Below, piece after piece: positions 34,686-46,744 of a DNA stretch of 64,000 nucleotides. The stretch's first letter is position 1. Each line of letters starts with the position of its first letter. The notes beneath the pieces are model-generated. The model searched no databases. It was not told where the DNA came from and worked only from the letters and a program-made list of their open reading frames with translations. Made by a program: the position numbers and the translations under genes. Source of the stretch: Reclinomonas americana ATCC 50394 (lineage: Eukaryota > Jakobida > Jakobea > Jakobida); contig PS015054.1 of NCBI GenBank assembly GCA_048213135.1, positions 23,090-87,089 of the forward strand, written 5' to 3'.

Positions 34686-34747
34686 CTCCTGCTGTGGTGG
34701 TGAAATATTTTTGAGATTGTTTACACGAGAAGTATTGTAGAGGCGCG

Positions 34748-35990
34748 TTATTCGTCGAGGTACTTGATTTTGGGCTCGATCGGCCACACCAAGTCTGCCC
34801 CGCAAAAGAAAAAAGCGGCGATGGATTGAGATCGATACGCGTGGTTTCACGCACGAAACAGACACACACTCACCTCCATCGAGAACAACCTCGACATCCG
34901 AGTCGTACACGCCGAGAAAGTCGTCGAGCTCAAACATGTCCTTGTTGGTCACCAACTCCTCCACTTTTTCGTTGTACGGCAGGCGGGCGCCGAACTTTTG
35001 CAGAATCGTCTCCATGAATGCTTGAAGTTTTTGCTGCGAGAAAGAGCGATGAGCTGGACGTGCAACGGGCGAGCGCGGGGGGGCGAGGAGACGCAACTGC
35101 CTTCAAGTCGGTCATCTCAAAGCCCATCTCCAGCAGCACAGCATACGCTTTGTGTGCATCCTCCTGCACCTCGTCTTGCTCCTGTCGACCGAGCGAAGCA
35201 CTCGGCGCCGCAATCGCCACATCCTTGCACGCCCACAGATTGAAGCCACGACGTGAAATATCCTCGGTGAACGCCAACACGCGCGTCTTCAGGAACTGCC
35301 TGCTGGTGCCTCGCTGATGCGCCTGCACCGCTCGCATCAACTGGAACACAGACTTCGAAGGCCCTACAACAACAACAACAAGAGAAGGGCTTGACGACTT
35401 GCTCTCCTTGTGCCAGCAGCTTCAGCGATCTCACTCACCCTCGACCATGTGGATCAACGCACGCGGATAGATCAACAGGAAACCTGTGACATAGTCGGCG
35501 CTCTTGACGTGCGACTCGTAGAACGCTGCCGACAGACAGGGGGTGAGCGAGAGAGCATCGGGCCACAGCGCATTGTGAACACACTAACGCACCCTTGACC
35601 GCATCAATGTCACGTCCCTCCGCCGGCAGCGATGAAGCGTACAGCACTCGGATCAACAGCTCAGAGTGCGCCTCCCACTGTGTCCCAGCATGTTAGTCAA
35701 CAGGCCGTGTGTGTGTGTTCGTACGTGTTTCTGTCTCCCTTCCCTCTCTCCTCCCCTCTCTCCCCTCTTCTCCTCCACCTCCCCCCACTCACCCTGACAT
35801 GCCGGTTGACGCGCTCCAGCACCACATGATGCAAACTCTCCTGATCCACCTCCTCAATACCCGCCCCAGGCAGTGGCGACACTGCACCCGCACCCGCTGC
35901 ATCCACTGCTGGTGGCGCAGCTGATGCTCCAGCTGCTCCAGCTACTGCTGCTGCTGTTGCAGGCGCTGCTGCCTTGCCCTTCTTTTCCAT
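34748..35990 (-). CDS. TEX47-like (BLUF-fold-like) protein
   Basis: ATG 35990 starts MEKKGKAAAPATAAAVAGAA. Later exons read ELLIRVLYASSLPAEGRDID (about 35660), YVTGFLLIYPRALIHMVEG (about 35490-35440), then SVFQLMRAVQAHQR, FGARLPYNEKVEELVTN and DSDVEVVLDG. It ends DLVWPIEPKIKYLDE with TAA at 34748. The LLIYPRALIHMVEG segment followed by an amphipathic helix resembles the core of testis-expressed protein 47 and related BLUF-like folds; no flavin-binding residues can be argued for. TEX47 homologues occur mainly in flagellated organisms. The assignment rests on one motif and general layout, so it is tentative. The gene converges on the methyltransferase gene with 62 bp between stops. Confidence 0.45.
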
Positions 35991-36070
35991 GCGATCAAAA
36001 CTGCACGGTGACAGATGGCAGCAACACGTCATCGCGATTGTCCGCAACGGCTACTTTCGTGCAACTAAAC
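35991..36070. promoter_or_regulatory. 80-bp bidirectional promoter
   Basis: Two start codons on opposite strands are only 80 bp apart. Both transcripts must initiate in or across this interval. No consensus element was recognised. Confidence 0.45.
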
Positions 36071-37576
36071 ATGCAGTCGTGGCCCCGCGAGGAGCCGCAG
36101 TTCAGCTCGCAGCTTCTGCACAGTCAGCTGGCTGTGCGCAACCAGTCGCGTGCGACTACAAATGCGACTGCGACTGCCGCTGCTGCCTCTGTGTCCATGG
36201 TCGCCGATGAGAATGTCGATCGAGAGGGCGCGCCAATGCCGGTGAGCTCGGTGTCGGAGATGGTGCAGGCGATGCGCAAGTCGCTGCGTCGGCAGAGCTA
36301 TGGAGTGCCTCCGCCTCCGCCTCCCCCATCACAACACGCATCAGCAGCACAAGCAGCAACACAAAACAGCATCGGTCAGTATGCGTCTTTCTCTGTGTGC
36401 ATGTGTGTGCGGCTGTCCGTGCTGACTCGTTGCGTGCAGATCAACAGCAGCTGTCGCCTCCACCGCAGGCGCTCTCGTCGTGGGACACACTGATGAATCG
36501 GCAAGCAAGTGGTGCGTCTGCATTTGGTGCTGGTTTGTTGGTCCTCGTCTCTCCTCATGTGCGTGTGTTTCGCTCGTCGAGCAGACGGCACGGTGGCGGA
36601 TCACAGGTGTGTTGCGAGTGGTGTGCATGCGGGTCTCGCTGAAAGCTGCTCACACGTGTTGTGGCCAATGCAGTCGACCATCGCGACCATTTTCGCCGTC
36701 CAAGTACCCTGCGCTGCTGGCTGCGCTGCCGCCGTCGCTTGTCGCCACTGATCCCACTCTGCAGGCCAGTTTGGGGCATCCACACAAGCCGCCAGTACCT
36801 CCACCCACGTCGAGCACACAGTCGTCGTCGTCGTTGACAACAACACCGCGACTGGCGCGCTCGCAGACACCAGTTGGTGGCGCGGAGACTCCGTCCGCCG
36901 CCTTCTCGCGCTCCCTCCCGCCACCCGCCGCCGCCACCGCCGCCCCTTCATATGCAGCCACGGCCTCCACACCACGTTCCATGAGCTCTGCAGGCCGATC
37001 ATTGACCGACGGTGTGTCGCACGCTGCCGCCCGTACTTTGTGTTGTTGCGATGCTCATCTCTTGTCGAACGCAGAGTTCTTCGGTTCCAGTGGTCCTCTG
37101 TCTGCTCGGCGACGCAACGCAGCATCGCAGCCGCCGCTCTCCATTCCCGCATACACTGCCTCGTCTTCTGCACCCTCGGCTCGTCTCATCACCGAGTGGT
37201 TCCCGGTGGAGTCGCTGCAGCGCTTCCGTGATGCTCTGGCCACGGCCACGACCACTGAAATGTTGCGTCGGGCGATGGGCATGCCGTTCTTGCCGTGCAC
37301 ACTGACACTGACACTCCACTCTCGTTCCTCGTGCGTCACCCAACAGTGCTGCGCTGCCGCGTGAGTTTCGTCTTGCATTCGCCTTGCATCCTCCGTCCTC
37401 CACTCCTCTCACGCTCTTTGCCTCTCAGATACACGCTGGCGCTGTCGGCCATCGCCGAGGTCATTCGGCGGCGAGTACCCGGTGCCGGAGGCGGCAACAG
37501 CAGCCACCACGGCCCATCTCTTTCGTCGTCGGCCATTTTCTCCTCACAATCTCTTTCGGCTTCTCTGCTGGAGTGA
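36071..37576 (+). CDS. Low-complexity Ser/Pro/Ala-rich protein, function unknown
   Basis: ATG 36071 gives MQSWPREEPQFSSQLLHSQL, then VSEMVQAMRKSLRRQSYGVP followed by poly-Pro. Later exons contain LSPPPQALSSWDTLMNRQAS, a long Pro/Ser/Thr region (36690-37010), and EFFGSSGPLSARRRNAASQP. The C-terminus is more structured: ITEWFPVESLQRFRDALATA, TEMLRRAMGMPFLP, then after an intron YTLALSAIAEVIRRRVPGAG, ending SLSASLLE at 37576. The last intron (from gtgcac after CC) is in matching phase. Without splicing, the frame would stop at 37361. No family is recognised; mostly disordered with a short helical C-terminal module. Confidence 0.5.
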
Positions 37577-38255
37577 AGCAGGTTGTTGTTTTTTTTTCCT
37601 CTTCCAGTCCTTCGCTGCGATCATTTTTATTTTCTTGCGGGGGGTGGTAGAGCGACACCGCTCTTTTGGATATTTCCCAGTTATCGGTCAGCGTCAAAGG
37701 GAAAAGAAAAAAAGGGAGAAGGAAAGAGACAGAGGAGGCTCCGCAATAGAGACCGGGAGAGTGCGAAGCAGAGGAGGCAGCAACACAAGTGGAAGACGCA
37801 GACAAAACTTCAGCAGCAAAAGCCACTGCAGAGCAGGAGGGTAAAAATGTACACAAGGACGCGGCGCTTACAGTCCGCGAGGCCGCTCGCGGACAGGCGG
37901 CAGCACTGCTGAACACGATTCCTGGCTTGCCAACCATACACACAAACACACAGACCAGCTCTGAGAGAGTGAGAGAGAGAGAGATAGACAGAGGGGAGAG
38001 GAGGAGGTAGAGCGAAAACAAAACGAACACAACAAATGGAGAGCAAGAAGGAATAGACACCACAGAGGCGAGGCGACGCGGCGCATCAATGCGGACGACG
38101 ATCGACCACGCAACCGGGCGGGCCAACAAAAGAGCGACACGACATGAGGAAGCGGGGGGGAGGAGGAAAAACTACAAGTCATATGAAGCACACACACACA
38201 CACATATGGAACTGAAAAAACCAGAGACTGCAACAGAGGGTGGCAACCAGGCTCC
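37577..38255. other. Convergent intergenic region with a doubtful short ORF
   Basis: This 679-bp space holds the 3' ends of two convergent genes. A plus-strand frame about 37746-38010 encodes a Glu/Ala/Lys-rich peptide (for example LTVREAARGQAAALLNTIPG), which runs into GA-repeat-encoded Arg/Glu. It lacks clear exon signals, and the antisense frame is open as well, so I do not call it a gene. Confidence 0.4.
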
Positions 38256-40049
<1,794 letters not shown>

Positions 40050-41180
40050 GGTGCCTTAGTCTTCGTGTGGTGGTGGATCCCACTCACTCACTGCACACAA
40101 GAGAGCGACAGAAAATCAGTTGCAGTTCTTTGCACTTTTTTGTGTGTGTGGTTGTTGGAGGCGACAGAGAGAACGAGAGGCACGTAGGCAGTGAGTGCGA
40201 GAGAGAGAGGGTGAGAGAGAGGGAGAGTGGGCTCACACGCGCGCGTGGAGGGGTAAATGCCCGCTCACCATCAACACAACAGCCAACCAAAAAACAAAAA
40301 GGAACAGCACGATGAGGAAGAGTGCGAGAGAGAGGCGTGTGCGTGCGTGTGTGTGCGCGTGTGTGCGTGATGAGAGAACGCGCAATGAACGCACACAAAA
40401 GAGAGAATGCATTTCACACTGGCAATTGAGCAGGCAAGGGGAAAGCGATAACACACGCGCGCTCTTACATACACAAACTAGCTCGCATTACACCACTGTG
40501 ATACACAACCACATGTGCAGCACAGCATGCGCGAGAATGATTCAAGTGAGAGAACACACACACACACACATACAGAAGAATCCGGTAGGCGTGCCCCACT
40601 CTCTCTCTCTCACACATTCACCAGCCACACACAAGCTGTTATGCTGAACAACACAAAGACGATGACAGAAATGCACACACGCACTGACAGACAAGGAGAC
40701 AGTGAGAAGAAGTGAGAGAGGTGCCTGGGACACTGGAAAAACCTTTTTGTTCAACGACAAAGAGAGTTTTTTCAGTGAAAGACAACGCACAAAGTGACCA
40801 GTCACAGGCGATGAACGGAGAAGGGCAATGCACAGCGTGTGTGTGCGTGAGTGTGTGACTGTTCTGCGCGCACCAGCAACAAGAGACCGCTTTTTTTTGC
40901 GTGTGAATATTGATATCCGTCGTTCGCGCCAATCGACGGATTCACTTATAAACTCGGTGAGTGTAAGAGCGCGTGTTTTGTGGTGGCGTGAGTGCGTGTG
41001 TGTGTGGTGTGCGTGTGTGTACGTGTGTGTTGGTGTGCTGCTGCTGTGTGTGTGCGTTGTGTGCGTGTTTGTGTGCGTGTGAGTGTGTGTTGAGTTGCAT
41101 GGCGCATTTGCGCGTTGACACACTCACACTCACTCGTGTGTAGGAGGCACTGCAGTACGTACCTTTGACGGAGCGCAAAC
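40050..41180. other. Intergenic region and 5' UTR intron rich in GT/CA repeats
   Basis: The 1.1 kb between divergent kinase and RPS3 genes contain many GT, CA and GA repeats. A likely short RPS3 5' exon near 40953 is followed by gtgagt and, after a long GT-rich stretch, an acceptor tgtgtag near 41144, suggesting a 5' UTR intron. No coding gene is supported. Confidence 0.5.
40929..40952 (+). promoter_or_regulatory. Candidate CCAAT and TATA elements upstream of RPS3
   Basis: CCAAT at 40929-40933 and TATAAA at 40947-40952 sit together about 230 bp upstream of the RPS3 ATG, just before a possible 5' UTR donor (gtgagt at about 40957). The motifs are seen directly; their promoter role is inferred. 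Confidence 0.35.
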
Positions 41181-42440
41181 ATGGCGGATCGTGTGAGCAA
41201 GAAGAAGAAGGTGAGAGGGAGAGGATGCCCAGAAAAGGGAGCGACTGCTCGAGAGAGGAGCACATGGCAGACGCACACAAGGACGCCCACGCGCTGCCTG
41301 CCTCTGCGTGTGTGTGTATATACCAGCAAGCAGTGCCTCAGCTAGCATGTGTGTGTCGGCGAGAACAGAGACGAAAAGGGAGAGGGGAGAGGCAGAGCAA
41401 GAGTTGATGTGCATGCCTTTGCCAGGCGCGCCCCCACACACCCACACTGACGCTGTGTTTGTCCCCTCTCTCTCTCTCTCTTTCGTTGGGTATAGTTCGT
41501 GGCGAACGGCGTGTTCTACGCTGAGCTGAATGAGTTCCTGAAGCGTGAGCTGGCCGAGGACGGTTTCTCGGGCTGCGAGGTCCGCGTCACCCCTCAGCGC
41601 ACTGAGATCATTATCCGCGCCACCCGTACCGACAAGGTCAGTCTCCTCACCTCTGCTCCCTCCCTCCTTCTGTCTCTTGCTGCGTGTGCGTGGCGGTCGC
41701 CATGTCCTTCGCCTTTTGTGTGTGTGTGTGTGTGACTCAGCCATGATCATGCCTCTCACTCGGCTTGTTGCAGGTGCTGGGCGACAAGAGCCGCCGCATT
41801 CGCGAGTTGACCTCGGTGGTGCAGAAGCGCTTTGGCTTCCCCGAGAATGGTGTGGAGCTGTTTGCCGAGCGCGTGTTCCACCGCGGACTGTCAGCCATGG
41901 CACAGTGCGAGAGCCTGAAGTTCAAGCTGATGAACGGTCTGGCCGTGCGCCGTGCGTGCTACTCCATCCTCCGCTTCGTCATGGAGTCGGGTGCCAAGGG
42001 TTGCGAGGTTCGCCGATGGCTGTGCATAGGAAGCAGCAGCGCAGCGACGACAATCTTGCTCACTTTTTTTTGTTTTGATTCTCCGTTTTTCTTAGGTCAC
42101 CGTGGCCGGCAAGCTGCGCGCGCAGCGTGCCAAGCGGATGAAGTTCCGCGACGGGTACATGCTCAAGACTGGTGAGCAGGTGTTGACATTCGTCGACAAG
42201 GCTGTGCGCCACGTCAAGATGCGCCAGGGTGTGCTCGGCATCCGCGTCGCCATTATGCTTCCGTTGGAGGCTGTGCAGCAGAAGGCACCCAAGCACGCCG
42301 GCCGCATCATCGAGCCCGACGTGTTGGAGGTGTACGAGCCCAAGGAGGAGGAGGAGGTGCCGCAGATCCCGATTGTGGCTGCCGCCGCGCCCGCACCGAC
42401 GGCCGGGGCTCCCGCTGCGGCGCCGGTGTTCGCCAAGTAA
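41181..42440 (+). CDS. RPS3: 40S ribosomal protein S3 (uS3)
   Basis: Four exons, 41181-41210, 41496-41636, 41774-42007 and 42096-42440, give 249 aa, close to the usual 240-250. It starts [10 protein letters not shown], then [20 protein letters not shown] and [20 protein letters not shown]. The KH domain follows: [20 protein letters not shown]. Then [20 protein letters not shown] and [20 protein letters not shown], the universally conserved C-terminal uS3 core, and [14 protein letters not shown]. The tail is Ala/Pro-rich and acidic. uS3 lines the mRNA entry channel of the small subunit. The 30-nt first exon and intron-1 repeats are typical of this genome. All phases fit. Confidence 0.97.
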
Positions 42441-42623
42441 TCCCGCCACTTGTTACTGATCCTACAAACCGCCGTTTGCGCTTGCCGTTGAAGGGATTCC
42501 GCCGATACCTTTCAATGAATAAGTGCCTTCCGTAGCCACGGGGTGGGAAAGGGGGGAAGTGGAAGTGTCCTGCAGAGATTGCGTCGTCCTCTTCCCGTTG
42601 ACAAACCCGCCAAGCGAAGCTCG

Positions 42624-44883
42624 ATGAGTGAAGGCATGGATTTGCCGCCAGCGGAAGAGGCCATGGACGTGCCGCCGGCAGAAGACGGCCTGGATGTGCC
42701 GCAGGCGGAAGAGGCCATGGACGTGCCGCCGGCAGAGGAGGTCATGGATGTGCCGCTCGCGGAAGAGTTACCGTCGGTGGAAGAGGTCGTGGATGCGCCG
42801 CCGGCGAATGGGGTGATGGATGTGCCGCCGCCGTCGCCCACCAGATTACCGCGGGACGACAAGCCGAGGAAACGAGAGAATGCCGAAGACGAAGAAGATG
42901 AAGACAGAGTGCCCAACTCGCCCCCTCGTCGGCATCATCGCCCTCCACCTCCACCACCACCACCACCACCAGCAGCAGCGCGGATGAGAGACGCGGTAGA
43001 GTCCAGCAGCATGGGGACGCGCAAAAAGTCGTCGAAACAACCGTCCACTCCCAAGTCGACTGCACTCACCGTCGCCAGCTCCACGCCGTCACCCGCGTCA
43101 GTGAAGAAGGTGCGTGCGTGCGTGCGTGCGTGCGTGTAATCGATGACGGTGATCGCCGGAGACTGATTCCTCGTCGTTACCAATGCAGGACGAGGTGTTG
43201 GAGGAGGATGCGTGGGTGGCTGGCGTGCGGCACATTGTGCAGCGCGACTACTTCCCCGACCTGCCTCGCATGCGGGCACAGATCGAGTTCATGGAGGCCG
43301 AGGAGCGCGGCGACGTGCTGGGCATGGAGCACGCTCGTGAACGCATGCTGAGCACGGTGCGTCGCACCGAGATCAAGGAGGCTTCTGGTGCCGCTGCCAC
43401 ACCGCGATCGATGCTGGGTGGCGGTGGATGGGAGGAAGGCGAGTTTACGCCGATGCACCGCGGCCACGGCAACGAGACACCTCGATCGATGCACTCGCGG
43501 GTGTCGTCGATGAGCACCAGATCGAAGCGGTCGACGGCGGTGCCGGAAGACGTGCCGCAGGTGGCCGGTCGCATGTCGCTCGACGAGTTTGTGAACACGC
43601 ACACGAGTGAGGATAACGCGGCGTTCGAGAAGCTGCTGCGGCAACAGAACAAGATCCACCGACACCACTACGCGTGGGTGAACGAGGCGACGGAGAAGGC
43701 TCGCGTGCGACAGGAGCAGCGGCTAGCGGTACGCACCCTGGTGGTGTTTCTTTCTGCTTTGTGTGCACAACACTCAACGCTGTGTTTGCGCAGATCGAAG
43801 GTGTGAAGAACCGCGCGCTGGAGGGCGAACGACTGTCGACCGGTGAGAAAGAAATGTTGGCGATTGCCGCTCGGCCGGCTGGCGTGGAATCGTCGAGCGT
43901 GACCTCCATGTCGACGCTCATGTTTCCCGTGGGGTTTGTTGTTGTTGATTGTCGGTGTGTGAGTGTGTGGCGGCGGGATTCTGACCGTGGCCATGTGCAT
44001 GCGTGCGCAGTGAGACGGTGGCGCTTCGGCCCGACGAGGTCAAGATGGGCCCGCCAAAGATGATCAATCGGCAGAACTCGCGCTTCCGAACGCAGGAACG
44101 GCAGGCGATTGATGAGGCCGACAAGGTGCGTATCAGTGGCGGCGTTGGGGCGCAGCGAGTGTGAGCTGACTGGTGGAGATTGTTCTCGATTGTAGCCCAT
44201 GCCACCACCGAGCTCGCTCGATCAGGTGTGGGGTGTGACGGGCGAGCATCCGATTCTCGGCAAGCGCTACCGCACCGACAATGCGAAAGTGGATCTCGAT
44301 GGTGCGTCCTGTTGTTCTCTTATGTCAGTGTGTGTGTCGTTCATCGTGCCAACATGCTTCGTATTACATAGACTTGCGAAAGGATGCCGGTCAAGTCGCC
44401 GGCCACTCGTTCGTGCCGACACCGTCGCCGCGACCGGGTGCTGGTGGCGAGTCACCGTTCATGACATGGGGTGAGGTGGCCGGTACGCCACTGGTTCTGG
44501 ACCCGAGCATGACACCGGGGCCGGCGTTTCGCGTGCCGGCCACTCCTCACCGCACGCAAGTCGCTCTGAACCTGGTGGAGGAGTTCTCCGCACGCAAGCG
44601 ACGCGAATCAAAAGCCCGCGCCGAGCAGTCGGACGCCACCGACGTCAACCGTCGCATCGCCACACCCTCTCGCAAAGCCAGCATGACCGACCTGTCGCCG
44701 GCCGCGCGCAAGTTGGCCGCCAAGGCCCTCGGTCGCAACGCGGACGCCGACCCGCAACTGCGATCGAGCTACAGCACAAGCGGCGCCTCTCCACAGCACA
44801 AGAGACCACGCACCTCCGGCGGCCTGTTGACGCCCTCGCCATCGCTGACACCCACCGGCACCCCGCGACGACCCGCACAATGA
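42624..44883 (+). CDS. ESS2: Splicing factor ESS2 (DGCR14 family)
   Basis: Six exons (42624-43109, 43189-43728, 43794-43933, 44011-44125, 44196-44301, 44372-44883) give 632 aa. After a repetitive acidic N-terminus, the ESS2 core reads LEEDAWVAGVRHIVQRDYFP then DLPRMRAQIEFMEAEERGDV. Later come SLDEFVNTHTSEDNAAFEKL, HHYAWVNEATEKARVRQE and the family signature GHSFVPTPSPRPGAGGESPF followed by MTWGEVAGTPLVLD. The C-terminus is Ser/Thr/Pro-rich. ESS2 associates with late (C-complex) spliceosomes in animals and fungi and acts in the nucleus. The N-terminus contains six or so imperfect copies of a ten-residue unit like EEAMDVPPAE, which is not a family feature. The gene lies 183 bp after RPS3. Confidence 0.92.
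42630..42840 (+). repeat. Coding minisatellite in the ESS2 N-terminus
   Basis: Units of about 30-33 nt encode variants of EEAMDVPPAE, EDGLDVPQAE, EEVMDVPLAE and NGVMDVPPP. The copies differ mostly at synonymous and conservative sites, so the array is not a sequencing artefact of identical copies. Confidence 0.85.
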
Positions 44884-44988
44884 ACAAGTCGATGTCGACT
44901 AGCCATTTCGCGAAATCTTCCCGCATTTGCTCGAGTTGAACTTTGGTGTGAGAGAGAAGAAGACCGCACTTCGACGACAAACACAAAC

Positions 44989-46533
44989 ATGGAGGTGTTG
45001 ACTGCAGGCGCCGAGCTGGTGCTCATGCGAGACATGAGTGGCATGGTGGCGTACCCCTGCTCCTTCTACGCAAACGAGGAAGAAGTGGAAGAGGAGGAAG
45101 AGGAGGAGAGTGAGTCATTCTCCTTCTACGAGGGCTGCAGTGGTGGCCTGTTGCGCGAGGCGGCTGATGGCGACGTGGAGGTGGAAGAAGACGAGGAGGC
45201 AGAGGAAGAAGGAGGACGAGTGTCGTGGTCATCATCATCATCATCATCATCGTCGACTTGCACCAGCAGTGTGTGTCGCGTTCTGTCGCACGCACCGCCA
45301 CCAGCACCCTCACTGCTGGCACCACTCAGCAAGCACGGCGACGTGGAGTGGGTGTGTGAGTGGGCCGAGGCGAACGACGAGGAGGAAGACTGTGCATGCG
45401 CAGCAATGGACGACGACGACGAGGAGGAGGAAGACGTCACAGTGGACATGGTGTTTGGTGCGATGGACGGGTGCGGAGGCGTGCAGGAGGAGTGCATGCT
45501 GGTGACCACACTGTCGATGTCAGTGACCGCGGAGGCAACCTCACTTACCACCACTGCATCATCAAAGTCAACTTCAACTGCGCCTCCGCGCAGGCGAAAT
45601 GCACCGCCAGTGTTGCCGGAAATCAACCAGGTGAGTGGTGGTGGTGGTGGTGGTGGTGATGGTGGGAATGAGGGTGGTGTGTGTATGTCAGTGAGTGTCA
45701 AGTGGAGTTGTGCATGCAAGTGGCGTTGAGTCGCACACTTTGATCGGAGAAACTGTTTGTGTCAGGGATTTCCTTTTTAGGCAGAAATTTGCCATCACGC
45801 GACAGCTGGTGATTGACGTTCTGTGTGTTTGTTTGTTGTCTGTGTGTGTGTGAGCGCAGAGCTTCTGCATGGTGGGTGTGGTGCCGGTGGAGCGAGCGCA
45901 TCGGCTGCTGCGAGTGGCCTCCAACTACATTGATCAACATTTGTTTGTGGCGGGCCGACCACGCCTGCAGCGGTGGCATCCGGGGTGGAGCGATTTTGCG
46001 TACGATCCGTGGGACTGCCCACTGGAGAGCTTCATGACCCGCATCTGTCGCGTGGCGGAGACCACGCCCACGGCACTCTTCCTCTCCGTCTACTACCTGC
46101 GCCTGCTGCTCAACAAACATCCCGCGTGCATCATCGACTGGTGAGTCTCTCTGTGTGCGTCTGTGTCTGCGTCTATGATGATGCTGATGACGAGTCTCAC
46201 GGTGGTGCGGCAGCAACAACGTGCATCGCCTGTGGTACGTGGCGCTGCTGGTGGCCACCAAGTTCTCCGAAGATCGTCCCCTCGACAACGTCACCTGGGC
46301 CATGATTGGCATACACTGGCCACTGGCCAAGGTACGCAGAGCTAGTGTGTAGAACTAGCGCCTTGCCGACACGGTGGAAGCTGACACGCTGCGCACAGAC
46401 CAACGAGCTGGAGCGTGAGTTCCTCAGTTTGCTGGATTACGAGTTGCACACGAAGGATCTCGTCTTGTTCTTGGTCGACAACGTTGCGGGCTTCGAGCAA
46501 GACATGTTGCGCTGGCAGCCAGTGTGGTCGTAG
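44989..46533 (+). CDS. PCL/PHO80-type cyclin
   Basis: Four exons (44989-45630, 45860-46140, 46214-46331, 46399-46533) give 391 aa. The first exon encodes a long acidic, Ser-rich region (runs of Glu, Asp and Ser). The cyclin box follows: PLESFMTRICRVAETTPTAL, FLSVYYLRLLLNKHP, then NNVHRLWYVALLVATKFSED, and TNELEREFLSLLDYELH. The ESF..RI.R pattern and the LLVATKFSED helix are those of Pho80/Pcl and cyclin-Y-like cyclins, which bind Pho85/CDK5/CDK14-type kinases. The CDK partner is not in this window. The gene lies 105 bp after ESS2 and 114 bp before the next gene. Confidence 0.85.
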
Positions 46534-46647
46534 TGGCAACACATCCCGCCACTTCTGCCCTCTCTCTCTGCCGTTCTTGACAAGTGAAAAAGAAAACGAA
46601 ACTTCGATCGAGTTGTCCTTCGTCTTCCACACACGCACGAGACTGGA

Positions 46648-46712
46648 ATGAGTGAGCCCCACGCCGAGGCCAGTGAGGTCGCGTCCGCAGCACCCGCAGC
46701 AGCACCAGCAGT

Positions 46713-46744
<32 letters not shown>

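Noticed and set aside
37746-38010. Short plus-strand ORF with LTVREAARGQAAALLNTIPG
   Set aside because: No splice or start signal, antisense frame equally open, and it runs into GA repeat; not called as a gene.
45126-45719. Minus-strand frame opposite cyclin exon 1
   Set aside because: Mirror of Glu/Asp/Ser codons; the plus frame leads in phase into a cyclin box.
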